Of a stretch of DNA of 37,349 nucleotides, positions 17,686-24,216 are shown piece by piece. Under the pieces are notes generated by a model. The model was not told the origin of the DNA, made no database searches, and saw only the letters and a list, made by a program, of their open reading frames with translations. Both the position numbers and the translations under genes were made by a program. Where the stretch lies: positions 1 through 37,349 of the forward strand of contig JAAYCR010000082.1 in NCBI GenBank assembly GCA_012729675.1, given 5' to 3'. This DNA comes from Phycisphaerae bacterium. GTDB taxonomy: Bacteria > Planctomycetota > Phycisphaerae > Sedimentisphaerales > Anaerohalosphaeraceae. Numbering within the stretch: the stretch's first letter is position 1; the number at the start of each line of letters is the position of its first letter.

Positions 17686-18699
17686 ATGTCGGACAGAATT
17701 AAAAAATTTGCAGCCGTTGTGTTTTTGACCCTGCTGATCTGGGCGTGGGCGTACCTTTCGCTGGAGCGGCAGGTGACGCTGTGGGGCAGCATCGAACTGT
17801 CCCCGGCCGCCGGTCCGGAATTTCTGGTCTCTTTTCCCGGCGGCAATACGTCGTATCCGGTCAAGCTGACCTTTAAAGGTCCGCCCAGTAAAGTCAGCGA
17901 GATCGAACGTCAGTACCGTGCGGCCTTGGGCGATCCGGAACACGGCATGCTGGTCTATTATTATCTGCCGCAGGATTACGATCACACGCAGACCGGCACG
18001 TATATGCTTGATGTGCTGGACTTTGTCCAAAACAGCTCGGCCTATCACGAAATGGCGCTGACGCTGGAGGCCAGTGAACCGGTGCGGGCGGAAGTGTCGA
18101 TAGAGATGCTGACTGAAAAACAACTTGTCGTCCAATGCGTGGATGAAAAAGGCGCCCCCCTGCCGGCCGCCGACCTTATGCCCGGCCAGGTTGCGATGCA
18201 CGTCCTGCCCGACTACACCGGCCCGGCCGTTATTCGCCTGTCTCCCCAACAGATCGCCGCCGCGCGACAAGGCCCCATCCGCCAGCGCCCGTATGTCGAT
18301 TTACGGCCGGCCGGCCCGCGCCGCTTTGCCGACGACGAGGTCAGCATCGCCTTGCCGGCGACCGAACAGCTCAACCCTTACGTCTTTCAGCCGCAGAGCA
18401 TCGGCTTTATCTTCAGCCGCAACACGCAGGGCCGCTTCCGCGTGCAGATCGAAAACGAAGGCGACCTGCGGACGGTTCAGTTGCGTGCGACCGAGGCCGC
18501 CTACGCCGCCTACCAGCGCAGACGCCATCATCTGCTCATCGAAATCCGCGACGAAGACGCCGCCTTAACCGAGATCCCCCCGCGCGAAGTCATCTTCAAC
18601 TTCCCGACCGATTTCGTCCGCGGCGGCCAGATCGAAGCCGCATCCTCCCACACTGCCGTCATCCGCCTGATCCCCATCGCCCCCACCACCAGCCCGTAG
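17686..18699 (+). CDS. cdaR: YbbR-domain protein CdaR, regulator of CdaA
   Basis: 337 aa. One N-terminal membrane segment (~5-25, FAAVVFLTLLIWAWAYLSLE) anchors an extracytoplasmic part with two or three YbbR-like beta domains of ~80-90 residues. Overall similarity to well-studied CdaR proteins is loose, and I call it mainly from topology, size and its place 4 bases after cdaA. In other bacteria CdaR binds CdaA and tunes c-di-AMP synthesis. Its TAG stop (18697-18699) lies inside a REP-like palindrome. Confidence 0.8.
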   Translation: MSDRIKKFAAVVFLTLLIWAWAYLSLERQVTLWGSIELSPAAGPEFLVSFPGGNTSYPVKLTFKGPPSKVSEIERQYRAALGDPEHGMLVYYYLPQDYDHTQTGTYMLDVLDFVQNSSAYHEMALTLEASEPVRAEVSIEMLTEKQLVVQCVDEKGAPLPAADLMPGQVAMHVLPDYTGPAVIRLSPQQIAAARQGPIRQRPYVDLRPAGPRRFADDEVSIALPATEQLNPYVFQPQSIGFIFSRNTQGRFRVQIENEGDLRTVQLRATEAAYAAYQRRRHHLLIEIRDEDAALTEIPPREVIFNFPTDFVRGGQIEAASSHTAVIRLIPIAPTTSP

Positions 18700-18722
18700 G
18701 GACGAACCTGCGTGGTCGCCCA
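18696..18722. repeat. REP-like palindrome at the end of cdaR
   Basis: It reads GTAGGGACGAACCTGCGTGG followed by TCGCCCA. It is an imperfect variant of the copy at 30782-30805, with the same 'CGAACCTGCGTG' core. It contributes the stop codon of cdaR. Confidence 0.5.
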
Positions 18723-18823
18723 TCAAAACAAAAAAATTCCACCCGAATCGGAAATCGAAAATAGGAAATGCCATCACCGCCGCATAAGGCCGTAAATAAT
18801 GTGTTGCCCTCTTCTTTCTCTTG

Positions 18824-18838
18824 GCCCGCGCAGCGGGC
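18824..18838. repeat. GC-rich hairpin beside the transposase remnant
   Basis: GCCCGC (18824-18829), loop GCA, GCGGGC (18833-18838), 10 bases beyond the 3' end of the IS200-like remnant. Elements of this family carry subterminal hairpins recognised by the Y1 transposase, so this may be an old element end. Confidence 0.4.
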
Positions 18839-18847
18839 GGCGTCATC

Positions 18848-19270
18848 TCAATCCAAATAATGCTCCGGGTCATACGCAATACCGTGTTTTTCCAGAAACA
18901 CCTTCAATTCCTCTGCAAAGCTGACCGTTTGATGATGCGCTTGCTGATTTTCAATGTATCGTTTGACAGGCTCGACCGCGGATTCACTTACGGTAAAACT
19001 GGAAAAACCGCTCTGCCATCCAAATCCATACGGCAGGTCAAATCGCTCCTTCATCCAGCGTGAAGAGTTTGATTTCAGATTACCGACAAAATCCGAAACA
19101 GAGAGGGCGGGCTTGATTTTGCAGAGCAGATGCACAGGGTCAATCACGCTGTTGAGGCTTTGGTTTGTACCGTCCAGATTCCGCACAATCCCGCACATAT
19201 AACGATGTAGTTCCTCACGATAGGCATCTGCAATTTAGCCGCAACGGTCTTTTGGGCTTCCTAACGAAAG
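18848..19270 (-). pseudogene. IS200-like/REP-associated Y1 transposase remnant
   Basis: The open part (18848-19198, 116 aa) matches the C-terminal two-thirds of REP-associated tyrosine transposases: 'VHLLCKIKPALSVSDF', 'LKSNSSRWM', 'FGWQSGFSSFTVSES' and 'VKRYIENQQAHH'. The catalytic Tyr is in the YIENQ motif. The reading continues upstream as 'IADAYREELHRY', interrupted by an in-frame TAA at 19235-19237, beyond which 'SLGSPKDRCG' resembles the family's N-terminal 'VFSTKDR' strand. The metal-binding HUH motif is damaged: DHVHLL reads DPVHLL. I see no start codon with a ribosome-binding site. It is therefore a decayed copy. REP-like palindromes nearby and elsewhere in the window are its plausible former substrates. 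Confidence 0.8.
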
Positions 19271-19363
19271 TGCGAAAGAAATCTTGCATTCCCTGTCATC
19301 AATCACGACGAAAGCTATTTTCTACTATTCCTTGTGTTTTTAAGAGGTACTATGTGTATAAAA

Positions 19364-19399
19364 GAAAACATCACGAAACGTGCGTTTCGTGATGTTTTC
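19364..19399 (-). terminator. Perfect 17-bp hairpin, terminator-like on the minus strand
   Basis: GAAAACATCACGAAACG at 19364-19380 and its exact reverse complement at 19383-19399 are separated by only two bases. Read on the minus strand, the stem is followed by TTTTATAC, so it could end transcription coming from the genes at 19681-21780. On the plus strand no T tract follows. Confidence 0.5.
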
Positions 19400-19489
19400 C
19401 GGAGGGGAGAAAACTCTTGCAATTTAAAGTTCGGCTTTTCAGCCAAGAACTCTTTAATAAATTTCAAATATTCTGTCAACACTTATTAA

Positions 19490-19535
19490 TACGGTAAATT
19501 TATCGGACTGTTCGCCACTTTCCGATAAATCCGTA
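19490..19535. repeat. Inverted repeat in AT-rich region
   Basis: TACGG-TAA-ATTTATCGG (19490-19506) faces CCGATAAAT-CCGTA (19522-19535): 14 paired bases with a 3-base bulge and a 15-nt loop. Function unknown; it could be a protein-binding site or a relic of a mobile element. Confidence 0.4.
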
Positions 19536-19680
19536 TAACACAAAAACTTAAAGCATATAATAAATATCAAAGAACCTTACTGAATGTTAGTTTAAGGGAT
19601 TAACGGATTCGATGCAAGTGAAAAAATAGGAAAAATTCAAAAATTTTAGGTATTTTTACTGATATAAAAGGGGTCTAAAA

Positions 19681-19896
19681 TTATTTGTATCTTCTTTTAT
19701 TTAGATTTACCCAGTTTTTTCGCCATAAACGCCGTTTGTCTTCAGGAAAGTACACGCCTATCCGCTGGGTGCTTGTGGTAAAATCAATGTTTTGGGGCGC
19801 AATTTTTTTTGAATTTTTTTTGTTTTTTTGTAACAATACCACAGAAACGCCCGCCAGGAAGCCCAAGATACGTTTTTTTATTGCCAAAAATGACAT
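19681..19896 (-). CDS. Small basic protein, uncertain
   Basis: 71 aa. Its ATG overlaps the TAA stop of the preceding gene in a TAATG arrangement, which suggests translational coupling and is the main reason to list it. The N-terminus (~9-22) is weakly hydrophobic (ILGFLAGVSVVLLQ); the rest is strongly basic, ending 'RRLWRKNWVNLNKRRYK'. I recognise no family. It is AT-rich and may be a chance frame at the edge of the gene-less stretch. Confidence 0.35.
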   Translation of the reverse strand: MSFLAIKKRILGFLAGVSVVLLQKNKKNSKKIAPQNIDFTTSTQRIGVYFPEDKRRLWRKNWVNLNKRRYK

Positions 19897-20477
19897 TATC
19901 GAACCAATGCCTTCCCGGCGGCTTGGCGTAAGGCCTGGCCGTGGAGTGACTCAATGGCTGCCTGAGGCCAAAGCTGTTTTCGATCCAGGATTAGCCAATC
20001 GGCGTCATAATACCGCTGGACAACGTTTGTGCCGCCCTCGACAACCCCTTCGGTGCGATAGCCGCTGTCCAGGAGCCAGCGGCTGACTTCAGCATCATAC
20101 TCGGCCGGATAGATGAGTGCCGTCACGAATCCGCCATTATTATCGGACGAAAAATGAACCTTTGACCGCGCAGGTACCGGTGTTGTCGCTGCCAGGCCGC
20201 AGAGCCGCTCAAAGTCCGCCAGCCCGGCCTGCTGGCTGCGAGCGTAGAAAAACATCCCGGCTTCCAAGCTGAAGACCTCGCGCCGCACGCCCGTCAGCTC
20301 CATCCGTCCGTCTGGATAGGCCTTGTATATCTTATAGACGGTGACGTCGCGATTGGCCTCGCTGTCGAGCAGTTCGGCTACTTCCTCGGCGGTAAAGCCG
20401 ACGGCACTGTGATCGCCGAAATTCACGACATACAGCCTGACGTAGCGATCCGCGTCTTTGACATCCGGTAAGTTCAT
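19896..20477 (-). CDS. Uncharacterised protein downstream of tyrS
   Basis: 193 aa from the ATG at 20477, which has AAGGGA upstream; a longer frame to 20522 would run into an intergenic repeat. It is soluble, with no signal peptide. The N-terminal half is alpha/beta ('YVRLYVVNFGDHSAVGFTAE', 'VTVYKIYKAYPDGRMEL') and the C-terminal half is mixed. I do not recognise the family. 'ADRYVRLYVVNFGDHSAVGF' followed by an EEVAELL helix could be a small ligand- or nucleic-acid-binding fold, but this is a guess. It follows tyrS on the same strand, separated by a palindromic repeat. Confidence 0.65.
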   Translation of the reverse strand: MNLPDVKDADRYVRLYVVNFGDHSAVGFTAEEVAELLDSEANRDVTVYKIYKAYPDGRMELTGVRREVFSLEAGMFFYARSQQAGLADFERLCGLAATTPVPARSKVHFSSDNNGGFVTALIYPAEYDAEVSRWLLDSGYRTEGVVEGGTNVVQRYYDADWLILDRKQLWPQAAIESLHGQALRQAAGKALVR

Positions 20478-20490
20478 GATATCCCTTTTT

Positions 20491-20559
20491 ACCATGAAGC
20501 ACATGAAGTTCATGAAGAACAAATTATAAAACCTTCATGTTCTTCCTGCTCTTCATGGT
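20491..20559. repeat. CATGAAG-rich inverted repeat between genes
   Basis: ACCATGAAG at 20491-20499 is inverted as CTTCATGGT at 20551-20559. Inside, CATGAAG occurs at 20502-20508 and 20511-20517, with CTTCATG at 20533-20539. The whole can fold into a long hairpin between tyrS and the next gene. On the plus strand it is followed by ATTATTTTT. Similar CATGAAG-type intergenic repeats occur in many bacterial genomes. Confidence 0.6.
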
Positions 20560-20568
20560 TCATTATTT

Positions 20569-21777
20569 TTAACTTATTTTCAGTTTTGCGAATTTGCGTT
20601 TTCCGACTTGGACGACCATGCCATCGGCCGGTTTGATCAGGCGGTTGGGGTCGTCGATTTTTTCGTCGTCGATGCGGACGCCGCCCTGCTTGACCATCCG
20701 CTTGGCCTCGCCGCCGGTTTCGACCAGGCCGCACTGGACGAGCAGTTTACTGACCATGACCGGCTCGGCTGCAATCTGCACTTCGGGCATATCATCCGGC
20801 AGTTGATTCTGGGCAAAAACCTTCTCGAATTCAGCGGCGGCGGCTTCGGCGGCGGCATTGTCATAAAATTGCTCGACAATCATCTTGCCCAGCAGCACCT
20901 TGGCCTTCTTGGGATGGGTCTTGGCCGGGTCGGTCAGCTCAGCGATGCGGTCGGCCGGCAGATCGGTCAAGAGCGTAAAGTAGTTTTCCATCAAGGTGTC
21001 GGGGATGCTCATTGTCTTGCCGAACATATCCGAAGGGGCGTCGGTGATGCCGATGTAGTTGCCCTTGGATTTGCTCATCTTCTGGACGCCGTCGAGGCCG
21101 ACGAGGATGGGCATGGTGATGACGATCTGGGCCGGCTGGCCATAGGCGCGCTGGACATCACGGCCGACGAGATTATTAAAGGTCTGATCGGTGCCGCCGA
21201 GTTCCACGTCGCTGCTGATGGCCAGCGAATCATAGCCCTGCATTAGCGGATAGAGAAATTCATGCGTATAAACATCGACATTTTTTTCGAGGCGGAGCTT
21301 GAAGCTGTCGCGCTGGAGCATCTGGGCGACGGTTTTTTTGGCGGCCAGTTGAATCAGCTCCATCAGGCTCAACTTTTCCAGCCACTCGGAGTTGTAACGG
21401 ACTTCGAGGCGGTCGGGAGAGGTATCGAGAATTTTGCCGGCCTGCTCAAAGTAGGTCTGAGCGTTGGCCTTGATCTGTTCGATGGTCAGCATCGGCCGGG
21501 TGGAGTTCTGGCCGGTCGGGTCGCCGATCAGGGCGGTGTAATCGCCGATGATGAGAACTGCCTTGTGACCTAAGTCTTGGAACTGACGCAGCTTGCGAAG
21601 GACGACCGTATGGCCGAGGTGAATGTCCGGGGCAGTCGGGTCCATGCCCAGCTTGGCACGGAGCGGACGGGCGGCCTTGGCGGCCTCGGTCAGCCGCTGG
21701 GCCAGCTCATCTTCGCGGTAAATCTCCACTGCCCCGCGTTTGAGCAGCTTGACCTGTTCGATAATGTCGATTGCCAT
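20569..21777 (-). CDS. tyrS: Tyrosyl-tRNA synthetase
   Basis: 402 aa from the second of two adjacent ATGs (the first is at 21780). It charges tRNA-Tyr in the cytoplasm. It is a class I synthetase with the HIGH-type motif 'HLGH' (~53-56), 'DVELGGTDQTFN' (~190-201) in the tyrosine site, and a KMSKS loop (~233-237). A C-terminal S4 RNA-binding domain (~337-400) contains 'GGEAKRMVKQGGVRIDDEKI'. The sequence around HLGH ('DPTAPDIHLGHTVVLRKLRQ') is of the TyrZ-like type rather than the E. coli TyrS type. A tRNA-Ala gene lies just upstream on the same strand. Confidence 0.96.
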   Translation of the reverse strand: MAIDIIEQVKLLKRGAVEIYREDELAQRLTEAAKAARPLRAKLGMDPTAPDIHLGHTVVLRKLRQFQDLGHKAVLIIGDYTALIGDPTGQNSTRPMLTIEQIKANAQTYFEQAGKILDTSPDRLEVRYNSEWLEKLSLMELIQLAAKKTVAQMLQRDSFKLRLEKNVDVYTHEFLYPLMQGYDSLAISSDVELGGTDQTFNNLVGRDVQRAYGQPAQIVITMPILVGLDGVQKMSKSKGNYIGITDAPSDMFGKTMSIPDTLMENYFTLLTDLPADRIAELTDPAKTHPKKAKVLLGKMIVEQFYDNAAAEAAAAEFEKVFAQNQLPDDMPEVQIAAEPVMVSKLLVQCGLVETGGEAKRMVKQGGVRIDDEKIDDPNRLIKPADGMVVQVGKRKFAKLKIS

Positions 21778-21869
21778 CATTGAGCGTCCACGGCACTCTC
21801 AATAACAGTGCTGTTGTCAGAGAGTTGGGTTAGGGTTGTTGATTTTGGGACAAAACTAAAGATTACTAA

Positions 21870-21940
21870 TGGAGCTGGCGGGAATCGAACCCGCATCTCC
21901 GCGATGCGACCGCGGCGCACTCCCATTATGCGACAGCCCC
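21870..21940 (-). tRNA. tRNA-Ala(CGC)
   Basis: On the minus strand the cloverleaf is complete. The acceptor is GGGGCTG/CAGCTCC, with discriminator A. The D arm is GCAT/GTGC. The anticodon arm is CCGCG-GTCGCAT-CGCGG with anticodon CGC. The T arm is GCGGG-TTCGATT-CCCGC. The variable loop is 4 nt and no CCA is encoded. The CGC anticodon reads GCG codons, which suits the fairly GC-rich genes here. Confidence 0.95.
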
Positions 21941-21968
21941 GTGTTCGGCATGGCCGACAGGAGAACGT

Positions 21969-21996
21969 ATTGTAGCGTCGTTTTTCCGACATTCAA
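21969..21996 (-). promoter_or_regulatory. Promoter of the tRNA-Ala gene
   Basis: On the minus strand TTGAAT (21996-21991), a 16-base spacer and TACAAT (21974-21969) lie 28 bases upstream of the tRNA 5' end. The hexamers match the consensus at 4 and 5 positions. Confidence 0.4.
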
Positions 21997-22058
21997 GCTT
22001 AATTTGTCCCGCCGACGCATTTTCACAAAACTTCGTACCCGCCGCTGTCGGCGGCATC

Positions 22059-22087
22059 TTGCAAATTCAAGCATTTCGGACTATACT
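22059..22087 (+). promoter_or_regulatory. Promoter of obg
   Basis: TTGCAA (22059-22064), a 17-base spacer and TATACT (22082-22087) lie about 53 bases before the obg start codon. The -10 hexamer is good, the -35 moderate. Confidence 0.4.
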
Positions 22088-22140
22088 GTCAGGCTTGTAT
22101 TCAATAGAAGAATGTAAGTGTCGGGAATAAGTCCTCAGCG

Positions 22141-23271
22141 ATGTTTATAGATGAAGCAAAAATTACTGTCAAGGCAGGCAACGGCGGGCCGGGGTGCGTG
22201 AGCTTTCGGCGTGAAAAGTACGAAGCCAAAGGCGGCCCGGACGGCGGGGACGGCGGGCGCGGCGGCAGCGTGTATTTTGTGGTCGATCCGGCCATTGATA
22301 CACTGCTGGACTTTTCCGGGCGGCACAACTGGGAGGCGAGCAACGGCCTGCCGGGCGAAGGGGCCAACCGCCACGGCGCCGATGGGGAGGATTTGTATAT
22401 TCCTGTGCCGCCGGGGACGCTGATCTTTGACCGCGAGTACGACCTGATGCTCAAGGATATGAAGGAGCCGGGGATGACGGTGTGTATCTGTCGGGGCGGG
22501 GTCGGCGGCAAGGGCAACAAACGGTATGCCACGCCGACGCGGCAGACGCCGCGATTTGCGACGCGCGGCAAAGAAGGCCAGCAGCGCGAGCTTCGGCTGG
22601 AACTGAAACTGATCGCCGACGTGGGGCTGGTGGGCATGCCCAACGCCGGCAAGAGCACGCTCATCTCGCGGTGCAGCCAGGCGAGGCCCAAGATCGCCAA
22701 CTATCCATTCACGACGCTGGCGCCGGTCTTGGGCATTGTGGAATTGAGCAACTTTCGGCGGTTTGTCATGGCCGATATTCCCGGCATCATCGAAGGCGCC
22801 CACGCCGGTGCGGGGCTGGGTTACGACTTCCTCAAACACATTGAGCGGACGCGGATTCTGGTGCATCTGGTGGACATCCTGCCGCCGGACGACTCAGACC
22901 CGGTGGAGAACTACCACAAGATCCGCCGCGAGTTGGAACTGCACAGCAAGGCGCTGGCCGACAAGCCCGAACTGGTGGTGCTCAACAAGGCCGACCTGGA
23001 TGCGGACGAGCTGTTTTGCGACGATATCCGCCAGCGGCTGGCACTCGATGAGGTGATGGTCATCTCCGCCGTTACCGGCCAGGGCATTAAGGAACTGACT
23101 GAACGGCTTTGGACGATTGTTCGCAAGCCGCTGCCGAAGCCGGACGCCGAGACGCCGCTGTTTATGTCGCCGCATCATCTGGAGGACGAAGACGAACAAG
23201 ACGATAACGACGATGAAAGCGACTTAATATTCGAAGAAGAGGACTTGACGGATGAATCTGATCGCAATTGA
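22141..23271 (+). CDS. obg: Obg family GTPase
   Basis: 376 aa; a cytoplasmic GTPase that binds the 50S ribosome subunit and supports its assembly. Residues 1-157 are the glycine-rich Obg fold (KAGNGGPGC, GGPDGGDGGRGGSV, GGVGGKGNKRYATPTRQTPR). The G domain follows with G1 GMPNAGKS (165-172), the switch-I TT (~191-192), G3 DIPG (212-215), G4 NKAD (282-285) and G5 SAV (309-311). The tail (~347-376) is highly acidic instead of a full OCT domain. The end of the gene overlaps coaX by 20 bases. A weak ribosome-binding site precedes the ATG. Confidence 0.96.
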   Translation: MFIDEAKITVKAGNGGPGCVSFRREKYEAKGGPDGGDGGRGGSVYFVVDPAIDTLLDFSGRHNWEASNGLPGEGANRHGADGEDLYIPVPPGTLIFDREYDLMLKDMKEPGMTVCICRGGVGGKGNKRYATPTRQTPRFATRGKEGQQRELRLELKLIADVGLVGMPNAGKSTLISRCSQARPKIANYPFTTLAPVLGIVELSNFRRFVMADIPGIIEGAHAGAGLGYDFLKHIERTRILVHLVDILPPDDSDPVENYHKIRRELELHSKALADKPELVVLNKADLDADELFCDDIRQRLALDEVMVISAVTGQGIKELTERLWTIVRKPLPKPDAETPLFMSPHHLEDEDEQDDNDDESDLIFEEEDLTDESDRN

Positions 23272-24067
23272 CATCGGCAACACGAACGTGAAGGTCGCTT
23301 TTTTTCTGGACGACACCGAACAGCAGATAGTGTGTTTCTCGCCCGCCGATGAGGGGTTCCAAGAGCGTCTCGGACGGTTTCTGGAGGACTGCTGGGAGCA
23401 GGTGCCGCTGGTCGCGTCAGCGGCGGAACCGATCCGAAACGGCGTGATCGTCGTCAGCTCGGTCAATCCCGAAACGACCGAGTGGGTGCGCCAGATTTGC
23501 CTGTCCGAATTGGGCGAGAAGATCAAGGTCATCGGTCAGGATGTGCCGCTGCCGATAGAGACCAGTGTCGATAGCCCGTTTGAAGTCGGCACCGACCGGC
23601 TGATTACGGCCGCGGCGGCCTATAGCGTCGTCGAGGACGCGGTGGTCGTGGCCGACTTCGGTACGGCCGTGACCATTGACCTAGTGGACGAGGCCGGCGT
23701 GTTTGTCGGCGGCACGATCAGCCCCGGCTTCGAGATGGCCTTGGGGGCAATGCACGAACACACGGCCAGACTGCCGGCAGTGTCGATGCAGAAGCCGGTG
23801 TCCGTCTATGGTGTCAACACGAGCGAGGCGATGCGGGCGGGCGTCTATTGGGCGGCGGTGGGACTGTTGGAAACCCTGTGCCGCAAATACGCCGAACAAT
23901 TGGGCCGCTGGCCGCACGTAATCCTGACCGGCGGCAACGCAGCGATATTCAAAGATGACTGCGAGTTTGTGGATTCGTATGTGCCCGACCTGGCCGTCCG
24001 CGGCATTATGATCGCCTGGAAAAAATCTCTTTTCGAAGCCGACGACATCGAGCGTCTGGATGATTGA
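23252..24067 (+). CDS. coaX: Type III pantothenate kinase
   Basis: 271 aa. It phosphorylates pantothenate, the first step of coenzyme A synthesis. ASKHA-fold motifs are clear: 'IDIGNTNVKVAFF' (~6-18, phosphate 1), 'GTDRLITAAAAY' (~112-123), 'DFGTAVTIDLVD' (~137-148, phosphate 2), 'GGTISPGFEMALGAMHEHTA' (~153-172) and 'ILTGGNA' (~229-235, adenosine). Type III enzymes need K+ or NH4+. The start overlaps obg by 20 bases in another frame, so the two are probably translated from one mRNA. Confidence 0.95.
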   Translation: MNLIAIDIGNTNVKVAFFLDDTEQQIVCFSPADEGFQERLGRFLEDCWEQVPLVASAAEPIRNGVIVVSSVNPETTEWVRQICLSELGEKIKVIGQDVPLPIETSVDSPFEVGTDRLITAAAAYSVVEDAVVVADFGTAVTIDLVDEAGVFVGGTISPGFEMALGAMHEHTARLPAVSMQKPVSVYGVNTSEAMRAGVYWAAVGLLETLCRKYAEQLGRWPHVILTGGNAAIFKDDCEFVDSYVPDLAVRGIMIAWKKSLFEADDIERLDD

Positions 24068-24145
24068 CGATTGATTATTCGGTGGAATTTTCCTGTTTTA
24101 TACCCCCTCCCCCTTCTGTGTCAACCGATACATAGGTTCGGAGTA

Positions 24146-24166
24146 CTCCCCCTTTTTGAGGGGGAG
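24146..24166. terminator. Bidirectional terminator-like hairpin
   Basis: CTCCCCC (24146-24152), loop TTTTTGA, GGGGGAG (24160-24166), between the convergent coaX and ETF-QO genes. There is no strong T tract on either side, so it may instead be a REP-type palindrome. Confidence 0.35.
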
Positions 24167-24216
24167 ATCTTAAACGCAATGCGAACCGAACAACCGGACG
24201 GCCAACGGCGGTGGGT

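Larger units (their letters stand above)
19271..19680. other. AT-rich gene-less stretch with hairpins
   Basis: I find no gene here. It is markedly AT-rich compared with its surroundings. It holds three potential hairpins: a perfect 17-bp one at 19364-19399, a weaker one around 19429-19452, and a bulged 14-bp one at 19490-19535. It may be the 3' tail of the minus-strand transcript from tyrS and the genes after it, or debris of a mobile element. Confidence 0.5.
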
